The notes: generated by a model from the letters alone, not told the origin. DNA of 64,000 nt from Tanypteryx hageni (GCA_028673005.1 CM054113.1:37514117-37578116), one strand, 5' to 3'; positions 12,044 through 22,433 are shown, counted from the stretch's first letter. Numbers and translations: made by a program.

Positions 12044-13430
12044 ATGCGTAGTACCTATATTGGGAAAGTATTGTAAACGTGAAAAAAATTCGACTTCGAG
12101 ATTTTGATGGAAATAGACGTTTTAGGTGTCCCTGAGTTCATAAAAGTGGTTTTCGCCATGCCGTCTGTCTGTCTGTCGGTCTGTCCGCTGTTCTAGGGCC
12201 CAAACGCGTGCATAAAATCGATTGATATCTTGTATTTATGTAGGTATTATATCATCTTTTGCAGACCATTTTTACTTTCTCCATACGTAAAGTCACAAGA
12301 ACTGATTAGTTTTTGGTAAAAATCGGTCAACCGGAAGTGGACGTTTACTCTTGTCACTTATCCGTTATGTAGGAATATTTGCTTTAATATTTGATAAACG
12401 TAAAAATGTATTAGAATAAAAGTTTTAGGAAATTTAATTTTCTAAAATCTTAGTTTGAAACATTTTCCCATATATTGCATTGTTTATGAGATATCTTTCA
12501 ATTTTAGCAGCCACCACCACGCCACCTACCGACGACTATTATTAACAATTGGCGCTTAGTTACATCATAGTAGCGCTCCTTTTTTTTCTAAATTGTTGGA
12601 ACTTTGTGGCTATATCCAATATCAAAAGGCTATGGTTTGAGTTTATTTCTGTTATTTGTAAAGTCTAAAATTTTCTTGCAGTTTCTTAAAATATTTATTA
12701 TTATGTAACCTATTGGAATTTTTATAAATATTACAGGTATGGAGAAAGTCCTATGGTGGCCACATCAAATTTTTCATATAAATTATATTGCACAAAAATA
12801 AAGGGTAATTTATTCTTGGCGATTTTTAGAAAAAATTGATTTAATCAAAAATGGCTCCAGAGAATTTCATTAAAATCAATAAAATTGTCGAGTCTGATGT
12901 CAAAAATAACACTACGTAAGCCTTATATCTCTTATAATCACTATATGGCGTCCAGTGATATTACAATGTACGCTAAGCTACCTTACCTAAGCCCTATGAC
13001 GCCACGCCTCAGCCGCGATCCACTCAAAATCTTACTACAGCCTAAACGTTTAAACTAAATCGAATGATATTTCATATTTGTGGATAATATCACTCATAAT
13101 AGACATTGACGAGATGAACAATATTGCGCAACAATTAAGGGCACTTTATTTTAGGATATTTTGAAACAAAATTCGATTTACTCAAAAATGGCTCTAAGGA
13201 TTTTGATTAAAATCCATCCAATCGTACAGCCTGATGCCACAAATAATACTAACTAAGCCATATATGCAAAAAAATTACTAAATATCGACCAGTGGCATTA
13301 AAATATATATACGCTAAACTACGGTTAACTTTGATTTATAAACGTTTTTCTTTTATAACCGCACACAGTGGACCAAACGTATATACGTATGTGAGAAAGT
13401 TCGTGCAATGTATATTGCGCCGTTTATTTT
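12044..13430 (-). repeat. Dispersed repeat family A, copy 3 (interrupted)
   Basis: Reverse-complement copy of family A. On the plus strand it starts ACTTTCTCATATGCG, includes the CTGTCTGTCTGTC stretch near 12163-12185, and ends with GCGCCGTTTATTTT at 13430. The internal direct duplication typical of the family is present. It is interrupted at 12274-12768 by another short element, after which family A sequence resumes. It is therefore an older insertion than the element inside it. TTTT lies immediately outside both ends and may be a short target duplication. Confidence 0.75.
12274..12768 (+). mobile_element. MITE-like family D element nested in family A
   Basis: This 495-bp segment begins ACTTTCTCCATA and has the inverted motif TATGGAGAAAGT near its end (about 12738-12749), followed by GGTGGCCACATCA. 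The sequence ATTTTT lies on both sides (12268-12273 and 12769-12774) and is read as a target-site duplication. Its body is clearly alignable with 53930-54388, through landmarks GAACTGATTAGTTTTTGGTA, CACGCCACCTACCGACGACT and GTGGCTATATCCAATATCA. No coding capacity is seen. It is probably a non-autonomous DNA element. Confidence 0.65.
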
Positions 13431-14568
13431 CTATGTTAAACCGCTTACTTCCATTTTTATAAGGAAAAACGCTTGGTTCGTGCAAATTTCTTATAAAACT
13501 GAAGTAATGTTTCGCGAGGAGCCTCCGCAACAAAATAAATTTGTTCAGTCGGGGTCTTGCGTTTTTTTACGATTCCATTCGTCTCTCTCACTCCATATTC
13601 CTTCTTATTCTTTCCTATTAAGTAGCACAACGCTCCAAACCGACGCAGTCGACAATAACTCATTTGTATGCCTCTGTTAGTCCTCTTTCCATTATCCTTT
13701 CTCAAAAGGACTTGAGCGTGAACATATATAATGCCTGTAAGTGCTTTTGTGTGAAAAAAATGGAGAATATATTGCCTCTTAAGAAAATAAAACGATTTTA
13801 AAAATTTTCTCCGCCCTTATCCCTTGTCTTACATTTCTCCTAGCGTTTTCCCTGCTGCGGTTAATTCCCTCTTTAGTTCCGAGGTAAAGAGCGTCATTTT
13901 TCCAGCTCTTAAAGTAATGGTCTGCACAAATTTACTTTTCTAAAACTCCTAATTACCATTCTTACCTCGCACAGTGATGCGCCCCACGTTCTTTTGATTC
14001 TTGAAGCTAAGCATATGGACGAAACTAATACAAAGTTTCTTTTTCGCGCCATCTGCAACTGTTGTAGTTTCGCAGAAAACACTTGGATGATAAATCTGGA
14101 TCACAATAATTCTCGCTCTCACTTAACGCTCATAATCTCTATAGAAAATGCACTTAAATCGACAACTCTTTCTTTGCTGTTGCAAACAAATGAAAATTAA
14201 TTTTGAAATAATTTTTGAGCAAATACTACTCTCTTAAAATTCTTGGACGCAGTCAGTTTTTTTGTCCCATGAAAAAATAATGAGATGGGGCGTAAAAATA
14301 GCTCGGATATTTCACGGAACTTCTTTTAAAAACCCGGAATTCTCGGTAAGCAGACGGCGACGTTTTATTTTGACAATTAATAATTTCTTCTTTCGCTCCT
14401 TTATCGATCACTCACTTCGTTATTTACACAGGGTTTATCTCTTCCTCACTTTCTTTTCCTCTGATATTTAACTTCAGAACATTCGCGAAGTGTAAATATT
14501 CTTTAAAAACCCACCAACTGCGATTTATTCGGCTACATCTTGCATTTAAATATGTTCCCGAACTTGAG
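13431..14568. other. No gene recognised
   Basis: Short overlapping ORFs occur on both strands (13336-13705, 13994-14200, 14262-14471). None has a recognisable motif or splice context. Confidence 0.3.
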
Positions 14569-14730
14569 CAGCAATGCCGGATTAACCGAGAAGCAGTGGC
14601 GCATTTGCATCAAAGGCCTGTGAGTAGTGGGGCCCCACGAAGGCCCAGGACACTGTGTGGGATTGCGTGGGAGGTGGTCTACGAAAAATTGTGCGCCAGG
14701 ATCCCCGATTATCTTAATCCGACCTTGTTG
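14569..14730. mobile_element. Possible short hAT-like MITE
   Basis: The left end CAGCAATGCCGGATTAAC and the reverse complement of the right end CAACAAGGTCGGATTAAG form an imperfect terminal inverted repeat about 18 bp long, enclosing 162 bp that include GTGGGGCCCCACGAAGGCCC. Several hAT MITEs start CAG and have a GGATTAA box. The 8-bp flanks do not match, so a target duplication is not demonstrated. Confidence 0.35.
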
Positions 14731-15140
14731 AGCAGTGAATGGAAAATCTTTCCTTCTCTTTATATCGGCGTCTAAAAGAACAAAATATAGGTTCTGTCGA
14801 TCTGTTAGGTGATCTTAGGCATTCCCCCAAACCTGCATTTTATTTTATCGTTTCGTTAGCTATCTATATTTTAATTAGTTAAATTCAGTTAAAGCAAATC
14901 TGTCTACTAATTCGTTTCTTGATACCCGAGAGGAATATCTTGGTATCAGGACATCAGCAAATGGTCTTCAACGGGAATGTCGATCGAGTGCATAATAAAT
15001 TATTTTTGTCGTTACACAAATTTTTTACTTGCCACATTTGGAGGACAAGCTAAAAACTTTGTAAATTATATTATTGAATATGATAAAGGAGATTATAAAT
15101 TTAATATTGACACTGAAAACTTATGTAATCGCTTATAAAA
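14731..15140. other. No gene recognised
   Basis: AT-rich sequence without a supported feature. Confidence 0.3.
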
Positions 15141-15370
15141 ATCTACGACCACGCAGTGGATACTTACGACACTTCGACTTACGACACTTCGCCTTACGAC
15201 GCTTTTCAATTGACACCATGCCCTGAACTTGAGACGCTTGCTTCGCAGTTACGACACCTTAGCGACATGACGCTACCGCTCGCATCGGCTTTCACCACTT
15301 GGCGTCGCTGTCGTCAGTTCGCTTACAAACACGTTTCGCTTTGCATCTCTGTGATACGCTCTGTGATTAA
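15141..15370 (+). mobile_element. Possible left flank of the Tigger-like element
   Basis: Contains repeated TTACGAC/ACTTCG motifs (15165-15200) that resemble, without being identical to, the TCGAGTTAGGAC-type motifs near the right end at 21660-21700. It ends in TGTGATTAA (15362-15370). The same 9 bp recur at 21421-21429, next to the Tigger transposase start, consistent with these being the two halves of one element separated by the LINE insertion. No left terminal inverted repeat was identified, so this is tentative. Confidence 0.25.
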
Positions 15371-15967
15371 GTGAATATTATTATTATTTCAATATACAAT
15401 GCAAGTGGGCGCCTGGCCCGGTGGCAAGGTTACAAAATTAACATATAAAAAAACATATTTAAAACATATAAAAACATATTCAGAAGATTCAGTTTACAAT
15501 TTTTCACATACCACGTACAATATTCTATTCATATATTTTTCCTGTTAGGAGCTTCGAGTTCGAGCTCCTTCGTTAATTAATTCATCTTACAATATTATTT
15601 AACAATAAATTAACTAAAAGTAATTAAAATCGTTCCCAGTGATATTTTTTTCTCTTGATTTAAAGGTTTTAACATTTCTAGGGAAGGGTACACAAATGGA
15701 AACATCACATATCACTCAAAAGCTCGTCTTTAGAATTACCCATAATTATTATGCATTTTAAATGGTATTTAACTTCGCTTTAAAGAGACCTACGCGGGAA
15801 GGGAATGGCTTGAAGACCTCTGCAGGTAATGCGTTCCAATGCTCAATCCCTCTATTAAGAAACGAGAATTTTCCCCAGTTTGTTTTTTGTGGAGGAGGCT
15901 CCATCTTGTGCTCATGATCCCAGCGTCCATGATAAGAAGGTTTTTTAATTCTATCACAAATATCTGC
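15371..15967 (-). mobile_element. CR1/L2-like LINE, 3' part
   Basis: On the minus strand this is the end of the LINE whose reverse transcriptase lies at 16621-18163. It carries the ORF2 C-terminus (stop at 15758-15760), a roughly 380-bp 3' UTR, and a terminal AATAATAAT tail, seen on the plus strand as ATTATTATTATT near 15376-15388. A 9-bp repeat TGTGATTAA lies just outside at 15362-15370 and again at 21421-21429, and may be the target-site duplication of the whole LINE. The element is separated from its upstream part by a probable solo LTR. Confidence 0.7.
15758..15967 (-). pseudogene. LINE ORF2 C-terminal segment (split by LTR)
   Basis: The minus-strand frame reads DICDRIKKPSYHGRWDHEHK, then GKFSFLNRGIEHWNALPAEV and a stop after FKAKLNTI. 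The NRGIEHWNALPAEV block is the conserved terminal motif found after reverse transcriptase in CR1/L2-type LINEs. If the 653-bp LTR and one CTGC copy are ignored, codon phase is continuous with the TEKPAWA end of the upstream reading frame. This shows the two pieces were one ORF. Confidence 0.8.
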
Positions 15968-16620
15968 TGCAGCGAACTATAATTTTCGGGGCAAAAACAT
16001 CCACTGATGTGCTAAGTGCTAATGACAAACTATAAATAGAACATAGAAATATAGACATATAACAATCCAACAGTTGAATTTGAATAGATTTAAGTAATAC
16101 CACAAAACAAAATACACCTCGTAGGTGAAGGCGATTCGAAACGAAACTTAAAGTCAGTTAAATCACATCCAGTAGTTACTATCCTCTTCCGGCTCCCGGT
16201 AGGTCAATGTCCACTCCACACAATGTTTTCTGCCGGTTAGGATGGGAACGAGAGTGGGACACCTGCGTCGACTTCACTCGTTGCTCCCCTGTGCGTCTCG
16301 TCGCTCGGAAGGCCACTATCGGAATGGACTGTCACGTGACGCCGGTGGTGAAGGAGGGAGGTAATGACGTCAGGCGGGTAATTCAAAATGGTTGAATTAT
16401 TCCCGGTAATTGGTCGCTTTTCCACTGTTCTTGCATAACCAGGGGAAAGAGGGAAGGTTAAAGAGGCGAGGGGTAATTAGGGTATATAAAGCAGAGAGGC
16501 ACCACGGGAGGGCGTGTCGACCGTGGCGTGGCGTCCGTGGGCGTGGTGTTCAGTCCGGCGATATCACGAATATCGTATAAGTGCGGGAGTAAAGGGGGGG
16601 GGGAGGAAAAAATCGCCACA
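15968..16620 (+). mobile_element. Probable solo LTR (653 bp) inside the LINE
   Basis: The segment starts TGCAGCGA and ends TCGCCACA, an imperfect inverted TG...CA terminus (TGCAGCGA against TGTGGCGA). It is bordered by a 4-bp direct repeat CTGC (15964-15967 and 16621-16624), a duplication size usual for Gypsy and also compatible with BEL/Pao elements. Removing it and one CTGC restores the interrupted LINE frame, so the boundaries are well supported. It contains a TATATAAA box at 16483-16490 followed by a GC-rich stretch, as expected for U3/R. No internal retroviral-type coding region is present, so it is a solo LTR. Orientation is taken from the TATA box. The 62-codon ORFs inside it are not credible. 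Confidence 0.6.
16483..16490 (+). promoter_or_regulatory. TATA box in the putative LTR
   Basis: TATATAAA lies in a GC-rich context 137 bp before the LTR end. A start site would be expected about 25-30 bp downstream, near 16512-16520. No clear initiator or AATAAA polyadenylation signal was seen. Confidence 0.45.
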
Positions 16621-18163
16621 CTGCCCAAGCTGGCTTTTCCGTATATGCATTAAAAAGTCCCCCTAGCCTTGCTATGCTTCTTCTATGTTCTAGCGATTCC
16701 CACTCTAGTTTTTTTAACATTTCTGTTACGCTCTCGGTTCTTCTAAAATCTCCTAAGACATAGCGCGCTGCAGTTCTCTGCACCATCTCAAGCTGCTTTA
16801 TCTGACCCACTGAGTGAGGATCCCACACTATTGCAGCAAATTCCAGAATAGGCCTAACTAACGATTTATAAGCCATTTCCTTTGTGGCGGCACTACTCTT
16901 TCCTAAGACCCTAATTATAAAATGCAGTGCTCCGTAAGCTTTGGCTACAACTCTGTCTATCTGCGGTCCCCACTGAAGGTCCTTCGTGAAAGTTACCCCT
17001 AGATACTTACACTCATCGTCCTCCGTTAGGACGCTACCCTCTAAAACGTACTCCCAGTTAAATGCACTTCTTCCTCTACAGAAACGTATTAGTTTTGTTT
17101 TTTCTGCATTTATTTTCATTTTATTTACTTCTGCCCAACGTACAAGTTCATCTAAGTTATTTTGTAATGATCCGCAATCTTCAGTACTCTCGATTAATCT
17201 GTAAATTAAACAGTCATCCGCAAATAACCTAACATTGCACCCCAAAGACTCAGTTAGGTCGTTTATGAATATCAAAAACAACAACGCTCCGAGGACACTT
17301 CCCTGAGGAACGCCCGAAGTGATATCCGCATCATTCGAAAGTTCACCGCCTACTCGAACCTTTTGCTTACGTTTTGATAAAAATTCCCCAATCCATCTAA
17401 CCACTCTTTTGTCCATTCCCATTCCAGATATTTTATCCATAAGTAACCTATGGTTTACTCTGTCAAAGGCCTTGGAAAAATCTATGAGAATTGCATCTAT
17501 CTGTTTCCCCTTATCTAGCGTCTCTGCAATATCCTGTACTAGTGCGGTCGTCTGGCTGTCACACGAGTATTCTCTACGAAAACCGTGCTGTGCTTTACTT
17601 AGCCAGTTCTTCGCCTTCCAAAATTCTCTAATATAGTGAGACAGTAAGTGCTCCATTTGCTTGCAAACTACACTTGTCAAGCTTATCGGGCGATAATTAT
17701 TCAAATTGGAACGAGAACCTCCTTTATAAATAGGGACTACAATTGCGCTCTTCCACTCTTTCGGTATTTCCCCGTTATTCAACGATACTGTGAATAATAC
17801 TAGCAGATACGGTACGATAGCTTCGCCCCCCAGTTTCAGAACTTCTCCCAAAATTCCGTCTGGACCACAAGATTTATGCTTCTTAATGCTGAGTATGCTC
17901 TTTAAGATGTCGCTGTCTCTTATTTTTATATATTCAAACTCGTTGCTGGCTATCGAGAGCACGTTGTTGTCACTCTCGTCATTGCTAAACTGATTCGTAA
18001 ACCAAACGTTAAAGGCTTCAGCTTTTGCTATGTCATCTTTGAGTACTATGCCATTTAAGTCCAAATTTACATTGTCTAACTCATCTCGGCCTTTACGTCT
18101 TCTTCGTATATATTTATGAAGATTTCCCCAACCGTTATTTATTATAGAGTTTTCTAAAAACTT
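16621..18163 (-). CDS. CR1/L2-like LINE reverse transcriptase (interrupted ORF2)
   Basis: A 541-codon minus-strand frame spans 16550-18175, but only the part from 18154 to 16621 is LINE protein. The first residues (MMMM) come from the GATGAT tail of the adjoining RTE element and the last about 25 from the LTR. Reverse transcriptase motifs are in order: KSCGPDGI (about residue 101), NNYRPISLTSV (159), KAQHGFR (194), the catalytic IDFSKAFD (231-238), SGVPQGSVLG (287) and LFADDCLIYR (317-326, the FADD box), then EVNKMKINAEKTK and CKYLGVTF. The post-RT region includes LVRPILEFAAIVWDPHS and MVQRTAARYVLGDFRRT. The endonuclease is missing through 5' truncation. The frame is open across the entire RT, so the insertion is fairly young, but it is dead because of truncation and two insertions. 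Confidence 0.85.
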
Positions 18164-21100
18164 CATCATCATCATAGGTAGTCTGTCCGTAGACAGGTCC
18201 GTGATTATTCATGGTTAAACCTGGTTCTCCATATACTCCTATTTTCCGCTGTCCTCTTCATATCTTGATAACTCTCTTTCCCTTTCAAATCGTCTATCAG
18301 CTGATACCTTTTCCTACCTCTTTCCCTTTTCCCATCTAGTTTTCCTTCTAACACATCTTTAATCATACTCTCTCTCCTCATGTAATGTCCAACCCAGTTA
18401 GCCTTCCTCTTTCTGATAGTCTGTATAATTATTCGCTTATCTCCTATTCTTCGTAGCACTTCATCGTTTTTCATCCTATCTTTCCATTTTATCTTCAGCA
18501 TTCTCCTCCAAGTCCACATTTCAAAGCTTTCCAAGTATTTGATGTCATTTTTCCTTAGCGTCCATGTTTCTGCCCCATACAATGCTATACTCCAAACGTA
18601 GCATTTTATCAACTTCTTGCGGATATCTTCCCTTATATTCCCTGTAAGTAGTTGTTTCTTTCTCCTGAAAGCCGCTTTTGCTTTTCCTATTCTAGTTTTG
18701 ATCTCATCCGTACATTTTGCCTCTCGTGTTATGATACTTCCAAGGTATTTATATTCTGAAACTTGTTCTAATGGCTTTCCCCCAATAGTTATGTTCAGAT
18801 TCTCTTCTTTACCCGATATTCGAATGACCTTGGATTTTTCTGTATTTATTTCCATACCGTATTTTCTACCTGTTATCACTAGTCTATTTATCATTTTTTG
18901 TAGTTCCTCTTCCTTTCTTGCTAGAAGTACTTGATCATCTGCGTATTTTACTGTTCTTATAATCCTTCCTCCAATTTTGAAATCCCCTGTGCCTTCTAAA
19001 GCTTCTTGCATTAGACTTTCTCCATATATATTGAATAGGGTTGGCGATAGGCAGCAGCCTTGTCTTACTCCTCTACCGATATTTATTCCGCAGGTGTCCA
19101 CATTCTCAAACCTAACCTTTACAACTTGATTCTCATATAGATTCCTAATCAATCTCCTGTCTTTCCAGTCTACACCTATATCCTTTAATATCTTCATCAA
19201 CTTTACCCAATTTACTCTATCAAAGGCCTTCTGCCAGTCTACGAAACATGCGCAGATATCTTGACTGTATTCTATTGCCCTTTCTGATATGGTTCTAACT
19301 ACTCCTATAGCATCTCTAGTTCCTCGTCCTTTTCTGAAACCGAATTGATCTTCCCCTATTATTTCTTCTGCCTTTTTCTCCAGCCTTTATTAAGAATCCT
19401 CGTGATGATCTTCGATGTGTGTGACAGAAGGCTTATAGTTCTGTAATCTTTACACTGCATTGCCTTTGGCTTCTTCTTTAGAGGGATCATTGTTACTTCT
19501 AGGAAATCCTGAGGCCATTCTCCCGTGTCGTAAATCTTATTAATTAATTTCGTGATCGCTTTTAGTCCTTCTGATCCTATGACTTTAAGTATCTCAGCCG
19601 GTATTCCATCGCTGCCCGTGGCTTTCCCCTTCTTTAGTTCCACTATCGCCTTTTCTACTTCGCTCTCCATAATACTTGGTCCTAAGTTGTCTTCTTCAAT
19701 GTTTTTCTCATTTTCCAGTTCTATTTTCCCCTCTCCTGCCTGTTTGCCGTATAATTCCTTAATGTATTCTTCCCATACCTGTGCTACATCCTTTGTTTCT
19801 GAGACTATCTTCCCATCCGTATTCATAATTCCTTTACCACAAATTCCATTAGACTTCTTATCTTCTAATTCCAGTGCCCTAGCGTACATCATATCGTACC
19901 GTCCTAACTTCTCCATTTGTTCTATTTCATCACATTTTCCTTTTATCCAGTTTTCTCTAGCTTTCTCTGTTACCCTTCTCAACTCATTCTTTATACGCCT
20001 ATAGTTGGCTCTACCTTCTTCACTGTTAACGTTTTTCCATTTTCGTCTCTCATCCATTTTCTCCAGCATTTCCTTCGTGATCCATGGTTTTCTGATTTTC
20101 TTCTCTTGTTTTCCAATCTCTTTATCCAAGGTATCCTTGATACTGGTTTTAATTTCATCCCATTCTATATCAACGGTCTTCGGTTTGTTTTCCAACTTCC
20201 TTAGGTTATCTTCCAACTTCATGCTGACTACATCCTGCCTTTCTTTCAGTTTTTCTAGGTCCCAGGTCTGTCTTTCTCTTCTCGTTTTTCTTATTTGTTT
20301 GAGCTTTGTACTCACGTCAACTATTAGAAGGCTGTGATCTGAATCAATGTCCGCTCCTTGCAATGCCTTGGCATTCTTTATGCTGTTCCTGAATCTTTGT
20401 TTTACAAGGATGTAATCTATTTGGCATCTCATTCTATCTCCTGGGCTTTTCCATGTGTATAACCTTCGTTTATGGTTTTTGAACCATGTATTAGTCACTA
20501 CAAGGTCATTATTGATGCAGAATTCTACGAGTTTTTCCCCTCCTCGATTTCTCTTTCCAAGTCCGTATTGCCCGACAACATTTTCTTCCTGTCCTTCTCC
20601 GACTATGCTGTTCCAATCTCCCATTATTATGCAGTTTACCTTTCCTCTTCCGTCTTCTTCGTAAATTTCATTAATTTGCTCATAGATCTCATCTATTTCT
20701 TCATCGTCATGAGCTGACGTTGGCATATATACCTGGATTATCAGCATGTCCACTGGGACTGCTTTTAGCTTTATTGCCATCAGTCTATCGTTCGTTGCTA
20801 TTATCTTTGTCACGCTTTTCATCATATCATTCCTAAGTACCAGAGCTACTCCCCTTTCCCCACTATTTCCTCCAGAATAAACTACCGTGAATTCTTCCGA
20901 GTCGAACTGTCCTTCTCCCTCCCATCTAGTTTCGCTTAGCCCTATAATGTCAACTCTATTTCTTCTCATTTCTTCTTTCAAGTTCTCTAGCTTTCCTGCC
21001 TTTCTCATAGTTCTTACGTTCCAAGTCCCTATTCGTAATTTACTTTCGACAAATGTTTTCCTCAAGGCAGTCCCCGCCCGGAGATCCGATTGGGGGACTA

Positions 21101-21347
21101 TTTTACCTCCGGATTGTTTTACCTCGAGAGAACTCATATTGTCCAACCATATAATCTTTACTAGGGATTGTAATGTGGTAGTTTCCCTCTTGCTTTCCAC
21201 ATCGCAGTACTGTAGCCGTTCAAATCGTCCTGATCACGCCTACAGCTGTATTGGATATAGACCCAACCAACATCATTTGTTTTCGGCTCTATACCATACT
21301 GACAGTACTGCTGCCTACTGCCAGGCAGTAGGCAGCAGTACTGTCAG
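18164..21347 (-). mobile_element. Full-length RTE-clade LINE, copy 1
   Basis: About 3.18 kb, bordered by a 9-bp direct repeat TAAAAACTT (18155-18163 and 21348-21356), read as its target-site duplication. On the minus strand it has a 5' UTR of about 125 bp, one long ORF (start 21200), a very short 3' UTR with a CTGTCTACGGACAG hairpin, and an ATGATGATGATG tail. It is nearly identical to 56584-59756. At the 5' end it carries an extra inverted duplication of its own first 24-26 bp (21297-21349). It inserted into the CR1/L2-like LINE: with the element removed, LINE codons continue from 21348 to 18154. Confidence 0.92.
18205..21200 (-). pseudogene. RTE endonuclease-reverse transcriptase, one frameshift
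   Basis: The same protein as at 56721-59717: an apurinic-type endonuclease (RIGTWNVRTM, GLSETRW, MGDWNSIVGEG, IDYILVKQRF, DSDHSLLI) followed by reverse transcriptase (FVDWQKAFD, GVRQGCCLSP, VKYADDQVLL). A single A is missing in the A-run corresponding to plus-strand 19386-19388 (three T here; four A in the other copy). This splits the frame into a 613-codon part (19359-21200) and a downstream part that continues in the shifted frame to 18205. Other differences from the intact copy are scattered substitutions, for example SAHDDE against SAPDDE. The copy is probably recently inactivated. Confidence 0.9.
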
Positions 21348-21349
21348 TA
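21297..21349. repeat. Near-perfect 26-bp palindrome at RTE 5' junction
   Basis: The left arm 21297-21322 and right arm 21324-21349 are exact reverse complements separated by one base. The left arm is the genuine RTE 5' end (seen also at 56598-56623); the right arm is an inverted copy lying between it and the target-site duplication. Confidence 0.95.
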
Positions 21350-21420
21350 AAAACTTATCTTTCGCTTTTTTCTTTTTTATTAAACTGTTTACATTATAAC
21401 TTTTATTTTACTGTTTTTGT
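21348..21420 (-). mobile_element. CR1/L2-like LINE, 5' truncation end
   Basis: Minus-strand codons here (VNSLIKKKKAKDKF) join in phase with FLENSIINNGW at 18154 once the RTE element and one duplication copy are removed. This is therefore the 5' remainder of the LINE split by the RTE insertion. The exact truncation point lies between about 21385 and 21420. Confidence 0.55.
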
Positions 21421-21730
21421 TGTGATTAAAATTTAAAATAACATAATAATGGCAGATAAAAGTGGAAAGAAAAGTCGCAAGGCTATTACTTTAGATACAA
21501 AGATCAAAATTATTAAACTTAGTGATTTGTACGCTTACCCTTTTTCGAAATATAAGGCCTACAGTGCTTATTTTAGTTACAAATGTGTTATGTACGACAG
21601 TTAGGTCCGTATATGACGATTTCAGTGCAGTAAATGCATCGATAAGTGAAAAAAATGCATTGCTTCGAGTTGCGACGATTTTCGAGTTAGGACAGTGGTC
21701 TGGAACCTAACCTGTTGTAAGGTATGCCTG
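21421..21730 (+). mobile_element. Tigger/pogo-type DNA transposon remnant, right part
   Basis: The right end reads GGTATGCCTG followed by TA (21731-21732). Its reverse complement, CAGGCATACC followed by AGGTTCCAGACCAC, closely resembles the terminal repeat of vertebrate Tigger1-type elements as I recall it. TA is the usual pogo/Tigger target. Only the transposase N-terminus lies between the LINE and this end, so the element is internally deleted and non-autonomous. Its left half may be at 15141-15370, across the LINE. Confidence 0.6.
21449..21604 (+). pseudogene. Tigger (CENP-B-like) transposase N-terminus
   Basis: The frame starts at ATG 21449 and reads MADKSGKKSRKAITLDTKIK followed by IIKLSD, then departs from the family and stops at 21604. 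A basic start followed by a K-I-I-K-L-S helix is the usual opening of the CENP-B/pogo helix-turn-helix in Tigger transposases, normally about 500-600 residues. The rest, including the DDE catalytic domain, is missing. The frame after LSD is probably non-homologous terminal DNA joined by internal deletion. Confidence 0.55.
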
Positions 21731-22433
21731 TACAAGAAATGTTAAACCCATCAAAGTTAACGTATAATATGATTTCTTTTCCCTTTCTGTTCCTTTTCAA
21801 ATGAACAAATGAATAGGTTTGGCCAGCCAAAGTATTTCACTGCAGTTCCTTAAATGTCACCACATTTTTCTTGAAGATTTAGCTAATTCTGGAGTAAGAT
21901 GAATCAATATATACTAGTTTTAATAATCGCATGGATAAATATGCGCGTAAGTTTCCTCCGAGAAACGAGTCCTTGATGAATGAGTTAGTGATGTTAACAC
22001 TGATTTTCAAGGATATGAAATTATTCCATTCCTGTTTTGAAGATGTCTATTAAAAAGAATACTTTATTCATGCATGCTAGGGGGCCGTGTTTAATTTTTG
22101 ATTTCATGCTGCATTATAATTACGCAACGAACCATAAAGTCTCCTCTCATTCTTGTTGTTTATTTGGATGCACTCTTCTCTAAAAAAATTCCGCCAACTT
22201 TCATTTTTTGCCCAAAGGCGTCGTATCTCCCTCAATATTTATTCTAAAGCGGATCTAATTTATGGCATAGTTAGTCTATACTCCCTTGAATTAACTTTTA
22301 GTTTTTGTCGCTTTAAAAGAACCTACAGCGAGTTAAATATTCAAGCATCCTGACGTTCCTTTCTCGGCAGCATTCTGCCGTAATAGTCCCCACCCGTTTC
22401 ATTCATTCTCTCCATTTTCTAGAGTCCCTCTCC
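21731..22433. other. No gene recognised
   Basis: AT-rich with short ORFs only. Confidence 0.3.

Noticed and set aside
16207..16425. 62-codon ORFs on both strands
   Set aside because: They lie inside the putative solo LTR and have no motif.
18617..20717. Many plus-strand ORFs of 69-150 codons opposite the RTE element
   Set aside because: They are antisense frames of the RTE ORF, Ser/Phe/Pro-rich, and recur identically on the minus strand of the second copy (57204-59305).
20887..21399. 170-codon plus-strand ORF across the RTE 5' end
   Set aside because: Antisense of the RTE endonuclease and 5' UTR, continued through the fold-back palindrome; the equivalent at 56564-57034 ends differently after leaving the element.
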